This document shows, one piece after another, positions 1-7,182 of a stretch of 14,268 nucleotides of DNA. The stretch is taken from positions 1 to 14,268 of the forward strand of contig JBFISM010000097.1 of assembly GCA_041608535.1 (NCBI GenBank), in the 5' to 3' direction. The translations under genes and the position numbers were made by a program. How positions within the stretch are numbered: the first letter of the stretch is position 1; each line of letters opens with the position of its first letter. The notes below the pieces were generated by a model. That model was not told the origin of the DNA and did not search any database. It worked only from the letters and a program-made list of their open reading frames with translations. The stretch is from JBFISM01 sp041608535. Lineage in GTDB: Bacteria; Actinomycetota; Acidimicrobiia; Spongiisociales; UBA5794.

Positions 1-1
1 C

Positions 2-1921
2 GAAGATCACTACTGGGACGGCACCGACGCCGCCGTCGTCTTCAAGCGGTACGACCACGGCAGCGGCGAGACCCGGTTCATCTACCACGGCAACGACGGC
101 ACGGCGATGCCGTGGAATGACACGGCCCAGCTCGACTACCTCAAAGCCGAAGTCCGCGAAGGCGTCATCCAGACGATCCTGCACGTCGCCCACAAGTTTC
201 CGATCATCCGCTTCGACGCCGCCATGACCCTGGCCAAGCGCCACATCCGCAGACTCTGGTTCCCCGCGCCGGGCGAGGGTGGCGCCATCCCGTCCCGTGC
301 GCAGCATGGCATGACCGAGGCCGAGTTCGAGGCTGCCATCCCCGAGGAGTTCTGGCGCGAAGTGGTCGATCGCGTCGCAGCCGAGGTGCCCGACACGCTG
401 CTTCTCGCCGAGGCCTTTTGGATGATGGAGGGCTACTTCGTGCGCACCCTCGGTATGCACCGCGTCTACAACAGCGCGTTCATGCACATGCTCTCCGCCG
501 AGCGCAACGGCGAGTACCGGCAGCTCATGCGCAACGTTCTCGAGTTCGATCCTGAGATCCTCAAGCGATATGTGAACTTCATGAACAACCCGGACGAGGA
601 GACCGCCGTCGACCAGTTCGGCAAGGACGGCAAGTACTTCGGGGTCGCCACCGTCATGGCGACCATGCCGGGCCTGCCGATGTTCGGCCATGGCCAGATC
701 GAAGGCTATGGCGAGAAGTATGGGATGGAGTTCCGCCGGCCGCGACGGGACGAGTATCCCGACGAGTGGCTCGTCGCACGCCACCACCGCGAGATCTTCC
801 CGCTGCTGCACCGGCGGGCGCAGTTCGCCCAGGTAGACAACTTCCTCCTCTTCGATCTCGTGGCGCCGGAGGGCCACGTCAACGAGGACGTGTACGCATA
901 CTCCAACCACCATGACGGGGCGGCGTCGCTGGTGGTGTTCCACAACAAGTGGGGGGATGCCCTCGGCCGGATCCACACCTCTGCGGCCTACCGAGACAAG
1001 AGCGCAGGCGAGATGCGGACCCGGACCCTCGCCGCAGGGCTCGGACTGCGGGCGGACGACGACGACTGGCTGGTCTTCCGGGAGCACGTTTCCGGCTTGG
1101 AGTATTTGCGACATTCGCGAGACATCGCCGACAACGGATTCGAGGTGCGGCTCGGAGCGTTCGAGTATCAGGTGTTTCTCGACTTCCGTGAGGTGCAGGG
1201 CGAGCAGTTTGCTCGCCTGGCGGAGCGGCTCGGTGGGGCCGGGGTGCCCAGCCTCGATGCCGAATTGGAGGACATGCGACTGGAGCCACTTCGTGACGCA
1301 ATGGCCGGTTTCGTGGCCGCTGCTGCAGCGGATGAGTTCGCCGACGAGGTGCCGGCGGCGCTACGGAGACTCATTGACGTGGCCGACGAGTTCGGCGAGA
1401 CCGTCGACGTCGAGCCGAAGCCGTTCGTGGCCGAGCTGGCGCGGGTGAGCGACGAAACCGGGCTCGACGAGGAGCTGATCGAGCGGCTTCACCCGGCGGA
1501 GTGGCGGCGAGCGTTCCACGCCGCCGGCGTCGTCACCGACCCCGTCGGAGTTCGCAACGGGTTTGCCACGGTGGGTCTGGCGGCGCTGCCGGCGGAGCTG
1601 CTGGCGGTGGCCACTCGCAACCTCGAGCCACCACCGGACAAAGACGCGCGGCATCCGGCGGCCAAGAACGTCGCCAGCACATTCCTCGCGTCCCTCGCCG
1701 ACGACGAGGAAGCCCGCGCCGCCCTCGACGTCAACGAGCACAAAGGTGTCGAGTGGTTCAACCAGGAACGGTTCCGGGCCCTGGTGTCGGGCCTGGCCAC
1801 AAGCGCGTTGGCCGCCGCAACCACGGAGGCGGAGCGGAAACGCATCGGCAGCATCCTCGCCGCACTCAGCGCCGCTGAGGATGCCAGCAGCTACCGATGG
1901 GACCGGCTGAGCAAAGCATGA
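2..1921 (+). CDS. GH13 alpha-amylase-family glycoside hydrolase, 5' truncated
   Basis: The reading frame is open from the left edge (first full codon at base 2), so the start and the N-terminal part of the catalytic barrel lie outside the window. The visible 639 residues contain GH13 landmarks. Region II is RFDAAM, with the nucleophile Asp codon at 215-217. Region III is LLLAEAFW, with the acid/base Glu codon at 410-412. Region IV appears as NFMNNPDE, with the Asp codon at 593-595, but the usual His before this Asp is Pro. A conserved stretch MPGLPMFGHGQIEGYGEKYG follows. After the catalytic part comes an all-beta segment (about 860-1190), then roughly 240 Ala/Glu-rich, mostly helical residues to the stop. 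GH13 enzymes act on alpha-glucans such as starch or glycogen, by hydrolysis or glycosyl transfer; the exact specificity cannot be read here. No export signal can be assessed because the N-terminus is missing. Family assignment is firm; reaction is uncertain. Confidence 0.88.
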   Translation, partial: EDHYWDGTDAAVVFKRYDHGSGETRFIYHGNDGTAMPWNDTAQLDYLKAEVREGVIQTILHVAHKFPIIRFDAAMTLAKRHIRRLWFPAPGEGGAIPSRAQHGMTEAEFEAAIPEEFWREVVDRVAAEVPDTLLLAEAFWMMEGYFVRTLGMHRVYNSAFMHMLSAERNGEYRQLMRNVLEFDPEILKRYVNFMNNPDEETAVDQFGKDGKYFGVATVMATMPGLPMFGHGQIEGYGEKYGMEFRRPRRDEYPDEWLVARHHREIFPLLHRRAQFAQVDNFLLFDLVAPEGHVNEDVYAYSNHHDGAASLVVFHNKWGDALGRIHTSAAYRDKSAGEMRTRTLAAGLGLRADDDDWLVFREHVSGLEYLRHSRDIADNGFEVRLGAFEYQVFLDFREVQGEQFARLAERLGGAGVPSLDAELEDMRLEPLRDAMAGFVAAAAADEFADEVPAALRRLIDVADEFGETVDVEPKPFVAELARVSDETGLDEELIERLHPAEWRRAFHAAGVVTDPVGVRNGFATVGLAALPAELLAVATRNLEPPPDKDARHPAAKNVASTFLASLADDEEARAALDVNEHKGVEWFNQERFRALVSGLATSALAAATTEAERKRIGSILAALSAAEDASSYRWDRLSKA

Positions 1922-1924
1922 CCT

Positions 1925-1969
1925 CGAGTGTGCTTACAGACTCGTATACGCGGTGAATAAGCACACTCG
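1925..1969. terminator. 12-bp perfect inverted repeat downstream of the GH13 gene
   Basis: CGAGTGTGCTTA (1925-1936) is mirrored exactly by TAAGCACACTCG (1958-1969) across a 21-base loop, starting three bases after the GH13 stop codon. The loop contains a second, smaller palindrome, CGTATACG (1943-1950). Position suggests a transcription terminator, and actinobacterial terminators often lack a U-tract. The long loop and nested palindrome also fit a regulator-binding site for the next gene. Confidence 0.5.
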
Positions 1970-2033
1970 TCGGTGATCCCCCCTTTGGGTGGCACTGCAA
2001 CCACCTAGGCATCGTGTCCTCGATGGCCGATAC

Positions 2034-2039
2034 TTGACA
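2034..2039 (+). promoter_or_regulatory. Candidate -35 element upstream of the 784-residue protein gene
   Basis: A perfect TTGACA lies 25 bases before the ATG at 2065. No convincing -10 hexamer sits at the standard 17-base spacing, and there is no Shine-Dalgarno sequence before the ATG, so only the -35 match is direct. The rest of 1922-2064 holds the inverted repeat at 1925-1969 and no gene. Confidence 0.25.
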
Positions 2040-2064
2040 CTAATCAACGTAATCGAACATCGCT

Positions 2065-4419
2065 ATGCCCATGTACGCTGCAGATGCAGAGCTCCTCGAG
2101 CGCCTCGCCGTCGCGCTGGAAGTCACTGCTGATGAGCTGACGACGTCGGCCGGAACCATCACGTCACTCGACACGGCCGGCTACCCGGTGGCCGCGCCTA
2201 CCGCCCAGCTCGACACCATCGGGGCCTGGGCGCTCGACTGGGCGGTGTCGCTGCGAGGACGAGCCGGCGCGCTGCGCCGCATGCGGTGGGTGTCCGTGGG
2301 GAGACCCGGATCGACGGTGCCGCCACTCGACTTGCGCAGCTGGGTGTACGAGGACGGCAGCACGCAACCATTCGCCGCATACCAACAGCAGCGGTTCGCA
2401 GACGAGGTCAACGCCTATGAGAAGCAGACAGCCGAACTCGAAGAACAGATCACGGCGTTCGAGCAGCAAGCACCGTCGCACTATCAGGCGATGGCTCTCT
2501 CCTTTGCCTCACGGGCGCAGCGTCGGCTGCAGTCGGATCGATACCGCGAGCTGCAGCTGCGACTCGCCGGGGGTACGCCCGACACCGCCGTGATCGCAGA
2601 CATCCAACGCCACATCCAGGACGTGGCCGCCGACCTGGGTCTCACCGCGGACGGCTTTGCCGGGGCCGCCGCTGCGATGACCAGAGGCATCCCCCCATCA
2701 CGGGCCGGCCTCGATCCGCACTATTTCCCTGCCTGGTACGTCGCCGAGAGCGAAGGCCACGCCCGGCTCCACGCCGAGCTCGCGGCGATCACCGAGGACC
2801 ATCCGCGGCATCCGAAACAAACCGGATACCGCGAGTGGCTCGCCGCCAGACAAGAGCTCGTCGCAGCCATCGAGGATCTCGACTTCCGACCACCGGCACA
2901 TCCGGACGTCGTCGCCTGGTTGGATGGTCCACTGCCGGTCACACCGCCCGAGCAGCTGCGGCTCGTCGGTGGATACCTGGCTACCGAGCTGGCTCGAGCC
3001 GGCGGCCACGACCCGGATCTCATGCGGGACCTCAGCCGGCTCGTCGGGTGGCACGTCACCACCCCCGGTGCGGCGGTAGCCATGCTCAACGCCCTCGACG
3101 AGGTGACGCTCGCCAACCTGCAGCAACTGAGCGGAGCCGCCAACGCCTGGGACGGGAGCCTCCATCAGTTCATGGCCCCGTTCGCAGATGCGCTCGCCAT
3201 GGCCGGCGGCCACTCGGAGCTCGACATCGACATCGCCGACATCGTCGACAACCCCGACGCCGCGTTTTGGTTCATGAGCGACGAGCACTACGACGTCGAT
3301 CTCCTGATCGACGCCGGCACCGCACTCACGAGGGTCGGGAGCTGGGACTTCACGGGCGCATCTACCACTCGCGATGGCACTGAATGGTCTCTCGACCCTC
3401 GGGTCATCGTCTACAACCGCATCTCCCGGTACCCGGAAAATCAGGCCGAAGCGCTCCTCGCCTCGATCGTCACCACCGGCGACCTCGGCGCCTTCATCGA
3501 ACCCGAGCAATGGTCGACCTACGGCGACAAGGGCGCCGCCGCCGGGGCGATCCTGGCTCTGCTCGGCACGGGGAGGGACAAATCCAGCGCTGCGCTCATT
3601 GGCGACGTGATGGTGGCGATCGGCACCAGCCATCCGCCGCCCGGCGTGCTGCGCGGTGGTGCGCTGATGCTGCTGGGACACACCGGATCTCTGACAGAAG
3701 GCAAAGATGGTGATGCCCTCCCGTCGACACCACTTCGCGATGTGCTCGATGCGCTGCCAGATCGCCAGGAGACGGTCACGACCTACCTCGAAGTGACCAT
3801 GGGCGACCCCGTTGCAGCCGATCACATCTACCGCGGTCTGAGCCTGACGATGGCGAGGGCGGTGCAGATGGCTTTCGACCCGACGGACACCGATGCTCAC
3901 GCCGAAGCCTTCGGCGACTCGGGCCGGCTCCTCGATCGGCTCACCAGAACCCACCTTCGAGTAGCGCTCGAGGAGGCGGGCGAGACCGACACACGGAACG
4001 CCATCTGGCAAGGAGCCTTCTCCACCGCGATCGACATCGGATCGGCCATCGCGCTCATGCCAACCGGAGGCACCAGCGGGTTCATCTACGGTGTCATCGC
4101 ATCGGCGGGGAACAACGTCGGGCTTCCACTGGTCACCGACTTCGGTCTCTCCACCAACAACACCGTGAATATCCTCGAGCGGGGCTTCGAGCTGGAGAAT
4201 GACTTCGTCGATGAGGCCGTGCTCCTGCTTGCCGGTCATCTCCACGACGCCGGCGTGATCGAGCTCCCCGCAGACTGGTTCGTTCACGGGGTGCTCGAGC
4301 CGATTCCGTTCCAGGTATGGGAGGAATACCGACTGACACTCGAGACGGCCGGGTTCCCGTATGACGCATGGTTCAACGACGTGATGGCGTTGAGTGGAGC
4401 CTTCCGTGGAGTGAGATGA
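2065..4419 (+). CDS. Large uncharacterised protein with ESX/WXG-like helical N-terminus (DUF6571-like)
   Basis: This is a 784-residue protein without a recognisable enzyme motif. Residues 1-75 look like a helical hairpin of the ESX/WXG kind (two helices and an IGAWALDW segment). A glutamine/glutamate-rich coiled coil covers about residues 110-145. The middle (about 300-470) is mostly helical and alternates LLR/ALA-type helices with Asp-rich turns. A Gly/Ala-rich hydrophobic stretch around residues 660-700 precedes an acidic, aromatic C-terminus. The arrangement reminds me of the large actinobacterial DUF6571 proteins, which have similar N-terminal helical domains and no known function; this match is from memory and tentative. 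There is no classical signal peptide. The ATG at 2065 is used, with a second ATG at 2071 equally possible. Its stop codon overlaps the start of the lipoprotein gene, implying co-expression. A type VII-like export route or envelope role is inference only. Confidence 0.75.
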   Translation: MPMYAADAELLERLAVALEVTADELTTSAGTITSLDTAGYPVAAPTAQLDTIGAWALDWAVSLRGRAGALRRMRWVSVGRPGSTVPPLDLRSWVYEDGSTQPFAAYQQQRFADEVNAYEKQTAELEEQITAFEQQAPSHYQAMALSFASRAQRRLQSDRYRELQLRLAGGTPDTAVIADIQRHIQDVAADLGLTADGFAGAAAAMTRGIPPSRAGLDPHYFPAWYVAESEGHARLHAELAAITEDHPRHPKQTGYREWLAARQELVAAIEDLDFRPPAHPDVVAWLDGPLPVTPPEQLRLVGGYLATELARAGGHDPDLMRDLSRLVGWHVTTPGAAVAMLNALDEVTLANLQQLSGAANAWDGSLHQFMAPFADALAMAGGHSELDIDIADIVDNPDAAFWFMSDEHYDVDLLIDAGTALTRVGSWDFTGASTTRDGTEWSLDPRVIVYNRISRYPENQAEALLASIVTTGDLGAFIEPEQWSTYGDKGAAAGAILALLGTGRDKSSAALIGDVMVAIGTSHPPPGVLRGGALMLLGHTGSLTEGKDGDALPSTPLRDVLDALPDRQETVTTYLEVTMGDPVAADHIYRGLSLTMARAVQMAFDPTDTDAHAEAFGDSGRLLDRLTRTHLRVALEEAGETDTRNAIWQGAFSTAIDIGSAIALMPTGGTSGFIYGVIASAGNNVGLPLVTDFGLSTNNTVNILERGFELENDFVDEAVLLLAGHLHDAGVIELPADWFVHGVLEPIPFQVWEEYRLTLETAGFPYDAWFNDVMALSGAFRGVR
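4408..4411 (+). promoter_or_regulatory. Shine-Dalgarno for the lipoprotein gene, inside the upstream gene
   Basis: GGAG within the last codons of the upstream gene lies 4 bases before ATG 4416 and 7 bases before ATG 4419. The spacing slightly favours 4419. Either way it rejects the longer in-frame ATG at 4368, which would hide the signal peptide behind 16 extra charged residues. Confidence 0.5.
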
Positions 4420-5318
4420 TGCGTCGCTCCTCGCCAACGCTCCGTTCCCTCGCAATCTGTGCGGTGACGGCCCTGTCCTTCGGCGCCTGCTTCGGCGGCA
4501 CTCCACCCGAGATCGACGCGCTCGAAACCTCGCTCTCCTTGATCAACTCGATCGCGTATGAACCCGTAGAAGGGCGCCTCTACTACACGCAGGAAGATGG
4601 CGTCTGGACCCTGGATCCGGACACGGCGATGGCGACCCGGATCAGACGGGGTGCCGACCGTCTGTCCGAGCTGCATCACTCGTCCGCCGGCATGCTCCTC
4701 GCCAGGGACAACCGCATCCTCGTGATCGGTCCGAACGGCGACGAGGTGCTGCACGAGCTCGAATCAAACGTTGTCGCCTTCGAGGGAGACGATCCGCTGT
4801 GGGTGCTGACTGCCGACGGTCTCCACCGCATCGACGCCGATGGCACCCAGACCCGGTTTGAGGTCACCACGTACATCGCAGACATTGGTGTATCGGGCGA
4901 CGGAACCGTTTTCGGAGCCTCAGGCAGAACCATTTATCAGATCGATCCGGCGACCGGGCGTCTCACCGACTTCGCAGGCGGTGGCGAAGCGGACATCGAC
5001 ACGGCGGTGTCGGTACGAGATGCGGAGCTGTTGCTCCTGCGGGACGAGGAGATCACCGGCACGGACACAGGCTTCGTGCTCTCTAACCATCTGCTCATCA
5101 CCTTCATCGACACGGCCGGCATCATCGACCGATCGAAGTCGATACCCCGACACACCACACCGATCTTCGTCCGGGGACACCCGGGTGGCGACATCGAGGC
5201 CACTCCGATCGGGACGTTCGTCGCATCGAACAGCAAGGACCGCTCCGTGTCCTCCGTCATCCATTTCGTGACCGACGACGCCGCGACGGTCGTCGCCGGC
5301 GTCTTGGCCGACACCTGA
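4416..5318 (+). CDS. Putative lipoprotein with beta-propeller-like repeats
   Basis: The 300-residue product starts with a lipoprotein-type signal: two Arg at residues 3-4, a hydrophobic segment at about 12-24, and a lipobox-like ending FGAC with Cys25 as the likely lipidated residue. Phe at the -3 position is less usual than Leu/Val. The mature part contains repeated strand-turn-strand units such as GRLYYTQEDGVWTLDPDT, LLARDNRILVIGPNGDEV, LWVLTADGLHRIDADGT and VFGASGRTIYQIDPATGRL, which are typical of NHL/WD/PQQ-like beta-propellers. It overlaps the upstream gene by four bases (ATGA), so translation is probably coupled, and the two products may act together at the outer face of the membrane. 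No catalytic residues are recognisable. The ATG at 4416 (or 4419) is chosen because it places the signal peptide at the N-terminus. The fold is inferred from sequence pattern only. Confidence 0.75.
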   Translation: MMRRSSPTLRSLAICAVTALSFGACFGGTPPEIDALETSLSLINSIAYEPVEGRLYYTQEDGVWTLDPDTAMATRIRRGADRLSELHHSSAGMLLARDNRILVIGPNGDEVLHELESNVVAFEGDDPLWVLTADGLHRIDADGTQTRFEVTTYIADIGVSGDGTVFGASGRTIYQIDPATGRLTDFAGGGEADIDTAVSVRDAELLLLRDEEITGTDTGFVLSNHLLITFIDTAGIIDRSKSIPRHTTPIFVRGHPGGDIEATPIGTFVASNSKDRSVSSVIHFVTDDAATVVAGVLADT

Positions 5319-5356
5319 TTGCGTATCCAGCCGCTCCCCCGGATCTGACATCGCCG

Positions 5357-5371
5357 TGCGTGCGCTGGCGG
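5357..5371 (+). repeat. 15-bp direct repeat flanking the hydrolase gene, copy 1
   Basis: TGCGTGCGCTGGCGG occurs here and, in the same orientation, at 6307-6321. The copies lie just outside each end of the hydrolase coding region. No recombinase or target-site structure is visible, so significance is unclear. Confidence 0.5.
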
Positions 5372-5383
5372 ACATGCGCGAGC

Positions 5384-5408
5384 GGCGATCACCCGAGGTG
5401 TGATCGCC
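5384..5408. terminator. Stem-loop at the convergent 3' end of the hydrolase gene
   Basis: GGCGATCAC (5384-5392) pairs perfectly with GTGATCGCC (5400-5408) around a 7-base loop. It overlaps the hydrolase stop codon (5389-5391) and lies between two convergent genes (lipoprotein ending at 5318, hydrolase ending at 5389). It is probably a terminator for the minus-strand unit; no U-tract is present. Confidence 0.4.
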
Positions 5409-6273
5409 AGCGGTGCAGGGTGGTTGCGAACAGGTCGGGATCGTCCATCATCGGGAAGTGGTTCCCCTTGGCGACGACGATGCCGTGGTGATTGGGGAAG
5501 ATCGCGTGATGTCGCTCCTGGAAGCCGAACGGGTCGTTGCGCTCCCCGAAGATGGTCAGGATCGGGAGGTCACCGAGGCCGTCTGCGATTCCGGCTGCGA
5601 TCCGGTCGCTCAGCTCCTGGGAGTCGAGGGCATTGCCGATGAGGTCGTGGAAACGGCGCACCCGTCGCCGGGTCACCGGGCCGAGGAAGGCTCGCTTTCC
5701 GGCCCTACTGAGATGGCGACCCACACCGAACCTCGTCGTTGACAGGCGCGGGATGAGCCTCGTGGCGACATCGGCTGCGGTGACGGGTCGGCTGGAGGCG
5801 AGACGCAGCATCCGGATCAGACCTGTGCGATCAGGCTCCCAGGCAAACGTGTTCGCCATCACCAGCGCCACCACCCGGTCGGGGTGGGCTGCGGCGAACC
5901 CCATGCCCACGAGACCGCCGAGGTCGTGGAGCACCAGCGTGATGTCTCGGAGGTCGAGCGCCGCCACGAACCGACCCAGCAGCTCGCTCTGCTCCGCCAG
6001 GTCCAGATTCCGCCCTGGTGGCTCGCTAGAGAGACCAAAGCCGGGGAAGTCCAGCGCCACACAGCGGTAGTGGTGGCGCAGCCAAACGATCACGTCACGG
6101 AACACGAACGACCACATGCCCGTGTGAACGAACAGAAGGGTCGCGCCTTCGCCCTCATCGACATAGGTAACGGCATGGTCGCCCAGCTCGATCGCGCGCA
6201 ATTGGAACGGGTACTCGGCAACAGGGAGCCACGAAGGCCGCGAGGTCTGGGTAGAGGTTGGGTTGGTGGTCAT
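5389..6273 (-). CDS. Alpha/beta hydrolase, haloalkane-dehalogenase-like (Asp nucleophile)
   Basis: The 294-residue alpha/beta-hydrolase has the nucleophile elbow HDLGG, with Asp117 in place of Ser, as in haloalkane dehalogenases and some epoxide hydrolases. Other landmarks are the oxyanion region HTGMW (residues 50-54), DFPGFGLSS (75-83), the probable acid Asp247 in FGERNDPF, and the catalytic His272 in GNHFPMM. A cap domain of about 80 residues lies between the elbow and the acid. Two positions that hold the halide in classical dehalogenases differ: the residue after the nucleophile is Leu rather than Trp, and HTG replaces the usual HGN. The substrate is therefore open; dehalogenase, epoxide hydrolase or another cofactor-independent hydrolase are possible. 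The start at 6273 is chosen because GAGGAG lies about 8 bases upstream; a longer start at 6300 lacks this support. It follows tetR on the same strand after 123 bases and may be controlled by it. Confidence 0.82.
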   Translation of the reverse strand: MTTNPTSTQTSRPSWLPVAEYPFQLRAIELGDHAVTYVDEGEGATLLFVHTGMWSFVFRDVIVWLRHHYRCVALDFPGFGLSSEPPGRNLDLAEQSELLGRFVAALDLRDITLVLHDLGGLVGMGFAAAHPDRVVALVMANTFAWEPDRTGLIRMLRLASSRPVTAADVATRLIPRLSTTRFGVGRHLSRAGKRAFLGPVTRRRVRRFHDLIGNALDSQELSDRIAAGIADGLGDLPILTIFGERNDPFGFQERHHAIFPNHHGIVVAKGNHFPMMDDPDLFATTLHRWRSHLG

Positions 6274-6294
6274 CGGTAGTCTCCTCAGCGTTCG

Positions 6295-6315
6295 GCGCAC
6301 GCAGCTTGCGTGCGC
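6295..6315. terminator. 9-bp hairpin between tetR and the hydrolase gene
   Basis: GCGCACGCA (6295-6303) and TGCGTGCGC (6307-6315) are perfect inverse complements around a 3-base loop. It sits in the 123-base gap downstream of tetR and about 20 bases before the hydrolase start codon. It could attenuate or terminate read-through from tetR, or act in the hydrolase mRNA leader. Confidence 0.4.
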
Positions 6316-6321
6316 TGGCGG
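6307..6321 (+). repeat. 15-bp direct repeat flanking the hydrolase gene, copy 2
   Basis: This is an exact second copy of the 15-mer at 5357-5371. Its first nine bases form one arm of the 6295-6315 hairpin. Confidence 0.5.
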
Positions 6322-6396
6322 TGCCCGTCCTCGCCGGTGCCTGCACAGCTCAGTGGGGGCGGGCGCTTTCGATCGGCGTCGGTATCTGCTCGAACA

Positions 6397-7041
6397 TCAC
6401 CTCCCGGGGCTATCCCTCCCCGCCGGCGAGTGCGCACGCATCCCCCCGGCGAGGAACGTCACCAGACGGGCGAGCACCACCTCGGCCGCGTCCTCGCTCA
6501 TCCCCTCTTCCGGCCAGGTGGTGAACAGGTGCACGATCACGGCAACCACCTGCCGCACCCTCCATGCGATCTCCTCTCGATCGAGATGAGGAAGTGCTGC
6601 GCCGAGATGGGGGTAGAACTCCGCTGCCTGGGCATACTGCTCGGCGGCCATCTGCTGGATCCAGTCGGTCTGATCGCTGTAGGTGCGCCCCAGGAAACGA
6701 GCCACCTTGGGGCCTCGCTCCTGGAGCTCCAGCAGCACCTCGATGTCGGCTCGCAGGAACGCATCCAGCAGCGCCTCGACCTCGGGCGCCCCCGGCCCTG
6801 CGGTCTCCACCACGGACTGCAGCAGGTGGCGCCGCTTGTCCGATATCGGGTGGGCCACCCGGTCGCTCACGCCACGGAGGACGGCTTCTTTGGTGCCGAA
6901 GTGGTAGTGCACCGCGGCGACGTTGACCCCGGCGCGGCGGGTGATCTCCCGGATGGACGTGCCGTCGAACCCGTGCACCGCAAACAGCTCTTCGGCGGCG
7001 TCGAGGATCCGAGTGCGCGTGTCATTGGGCTCTTCAATCAT
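6397..7041 (-). CDS. TetR-family transcriptional regulator
   Basis: The 214-residue product has a canonical TetR N-terminal DNA-binding domain. Residues 9-55 read TRTRILDAAEELFAVHGFDG and then a helix-turn-helix containing SIREITRRAGVNVAAVHYHF, followed by the usual GTKEAVL helix. The remaining 150 residues form the all-helical ligand and dimerisation domain, whose sequence does not reveal the ligand. The gene is divergent from the F420-type oxidoreductase at 7183 and upstream of the hydrolase on the same strand, so either or both are plausible targets. Its own promoter overlaps a symmetrical repeat, which points to autorepression. The ATG at 7041 lies 8 bases after a -10 box, so the mRNA is probably leaderless, consistent with the lack of a Shine-Dalgarno sequence. 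Assignment to TetR is secure. Confidence 0.93.
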   Translation of the reverse strand: MIEEPNDTRTRILDAAEELFAVHGFDGTSIREITRRAGVNVAAVHYHFGTKEAVLRGVSDRVAHPISDKRRHLLQSVVETAGPGAPEVEALLDAFLRADIEVLLELQERGPKVARFLGRTYSDQTDWIQQMAAEQYAQAAEFYPHLGAALPHLDREEIAWRVRQVVAVIVHLFTTWPEEGMSEDAAEVVLARLVTFLAGGMRAHSPAGRDSPGR

Positions 7042-7062
7042 TCGATTGAAACATACGATTGA
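7033..7062. promoter_or_regulatory. Probable TetR operator: tandem 13-mers plus an 18-bp palindrome
   Basis: On the minus strand two adjacent 13-mers, TCAATCGTATGTT (7062-7050) and TCAATCGAATGAT (7049-7037), match at 11 of 13 positions. The second is also half of a palindrome TTCAATC-GAAT-GATTGAA (7033-7050). The elements cover the -10 box and the first codons of tetR, where a bound repressor would block transcription. TetR repressors commonly bind such dyads upstream of their own gene. Confidence 0.6.
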
Positions 7063-7078
7063 GAAGCGCTCAGGTCAA
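7050..7078 (-). promoter_or_regulatory. Promoter of tetR (leaderless)
   Basis: Reading the minus strand, TTGACC (7078-7073) is followed by exactly 17 bases and then TATGTT (7055-7050), which fits the TANNNT -10 consensus. The ATG at 7041 begins 8 bases later. This spacing places the transcription start at or very near the start codon. The -10 box lies inside one of the operator repeats. Confidence 0.7.
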
Positions 7079-7146
7079 GCCGGATGGTCGTAGGAACGAC
7101 ACAGCTGGTCACAGCGGCCGTCTCGCACTACTCGGTTCAAGCTCGG

Positions 7147-7152
7147 TAGCCT
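7147..7152 (+). promoter_or_regulatory. Candidate -10 element for the LLM oxidoreductase gene
   Basis: TAGCCT fits TANNNT and lies 30 bases before the ATG at 7183, leaving a leader of about 24 bases. That leader contains a good Shine-Dalgarno, GGAGG at 7171-7175, 7 bases before the ATG. No good -35 box is visible. Confidence 0.3.
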
Positions 7153-7182
7153 GAACGTCGGCGTGTCCTTGGAGGTTGCCGC

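Noticed and set aside
2698..4506. 602-codon open frame on the minus strand opposite the large protein gene
   Set aside because: It has no recognisable domain, is Arg/Glu/Gly-rich with the biased composition of an antisense frame in high-GC DNA, and lies fully across a better-supported two-gene unit.
6310..7062. 250-codon plus-strand frame over tetR
   Set aside because: The minus strand encodes an unmistakable TetR protein with matching promoter; the plus frame has no domain.
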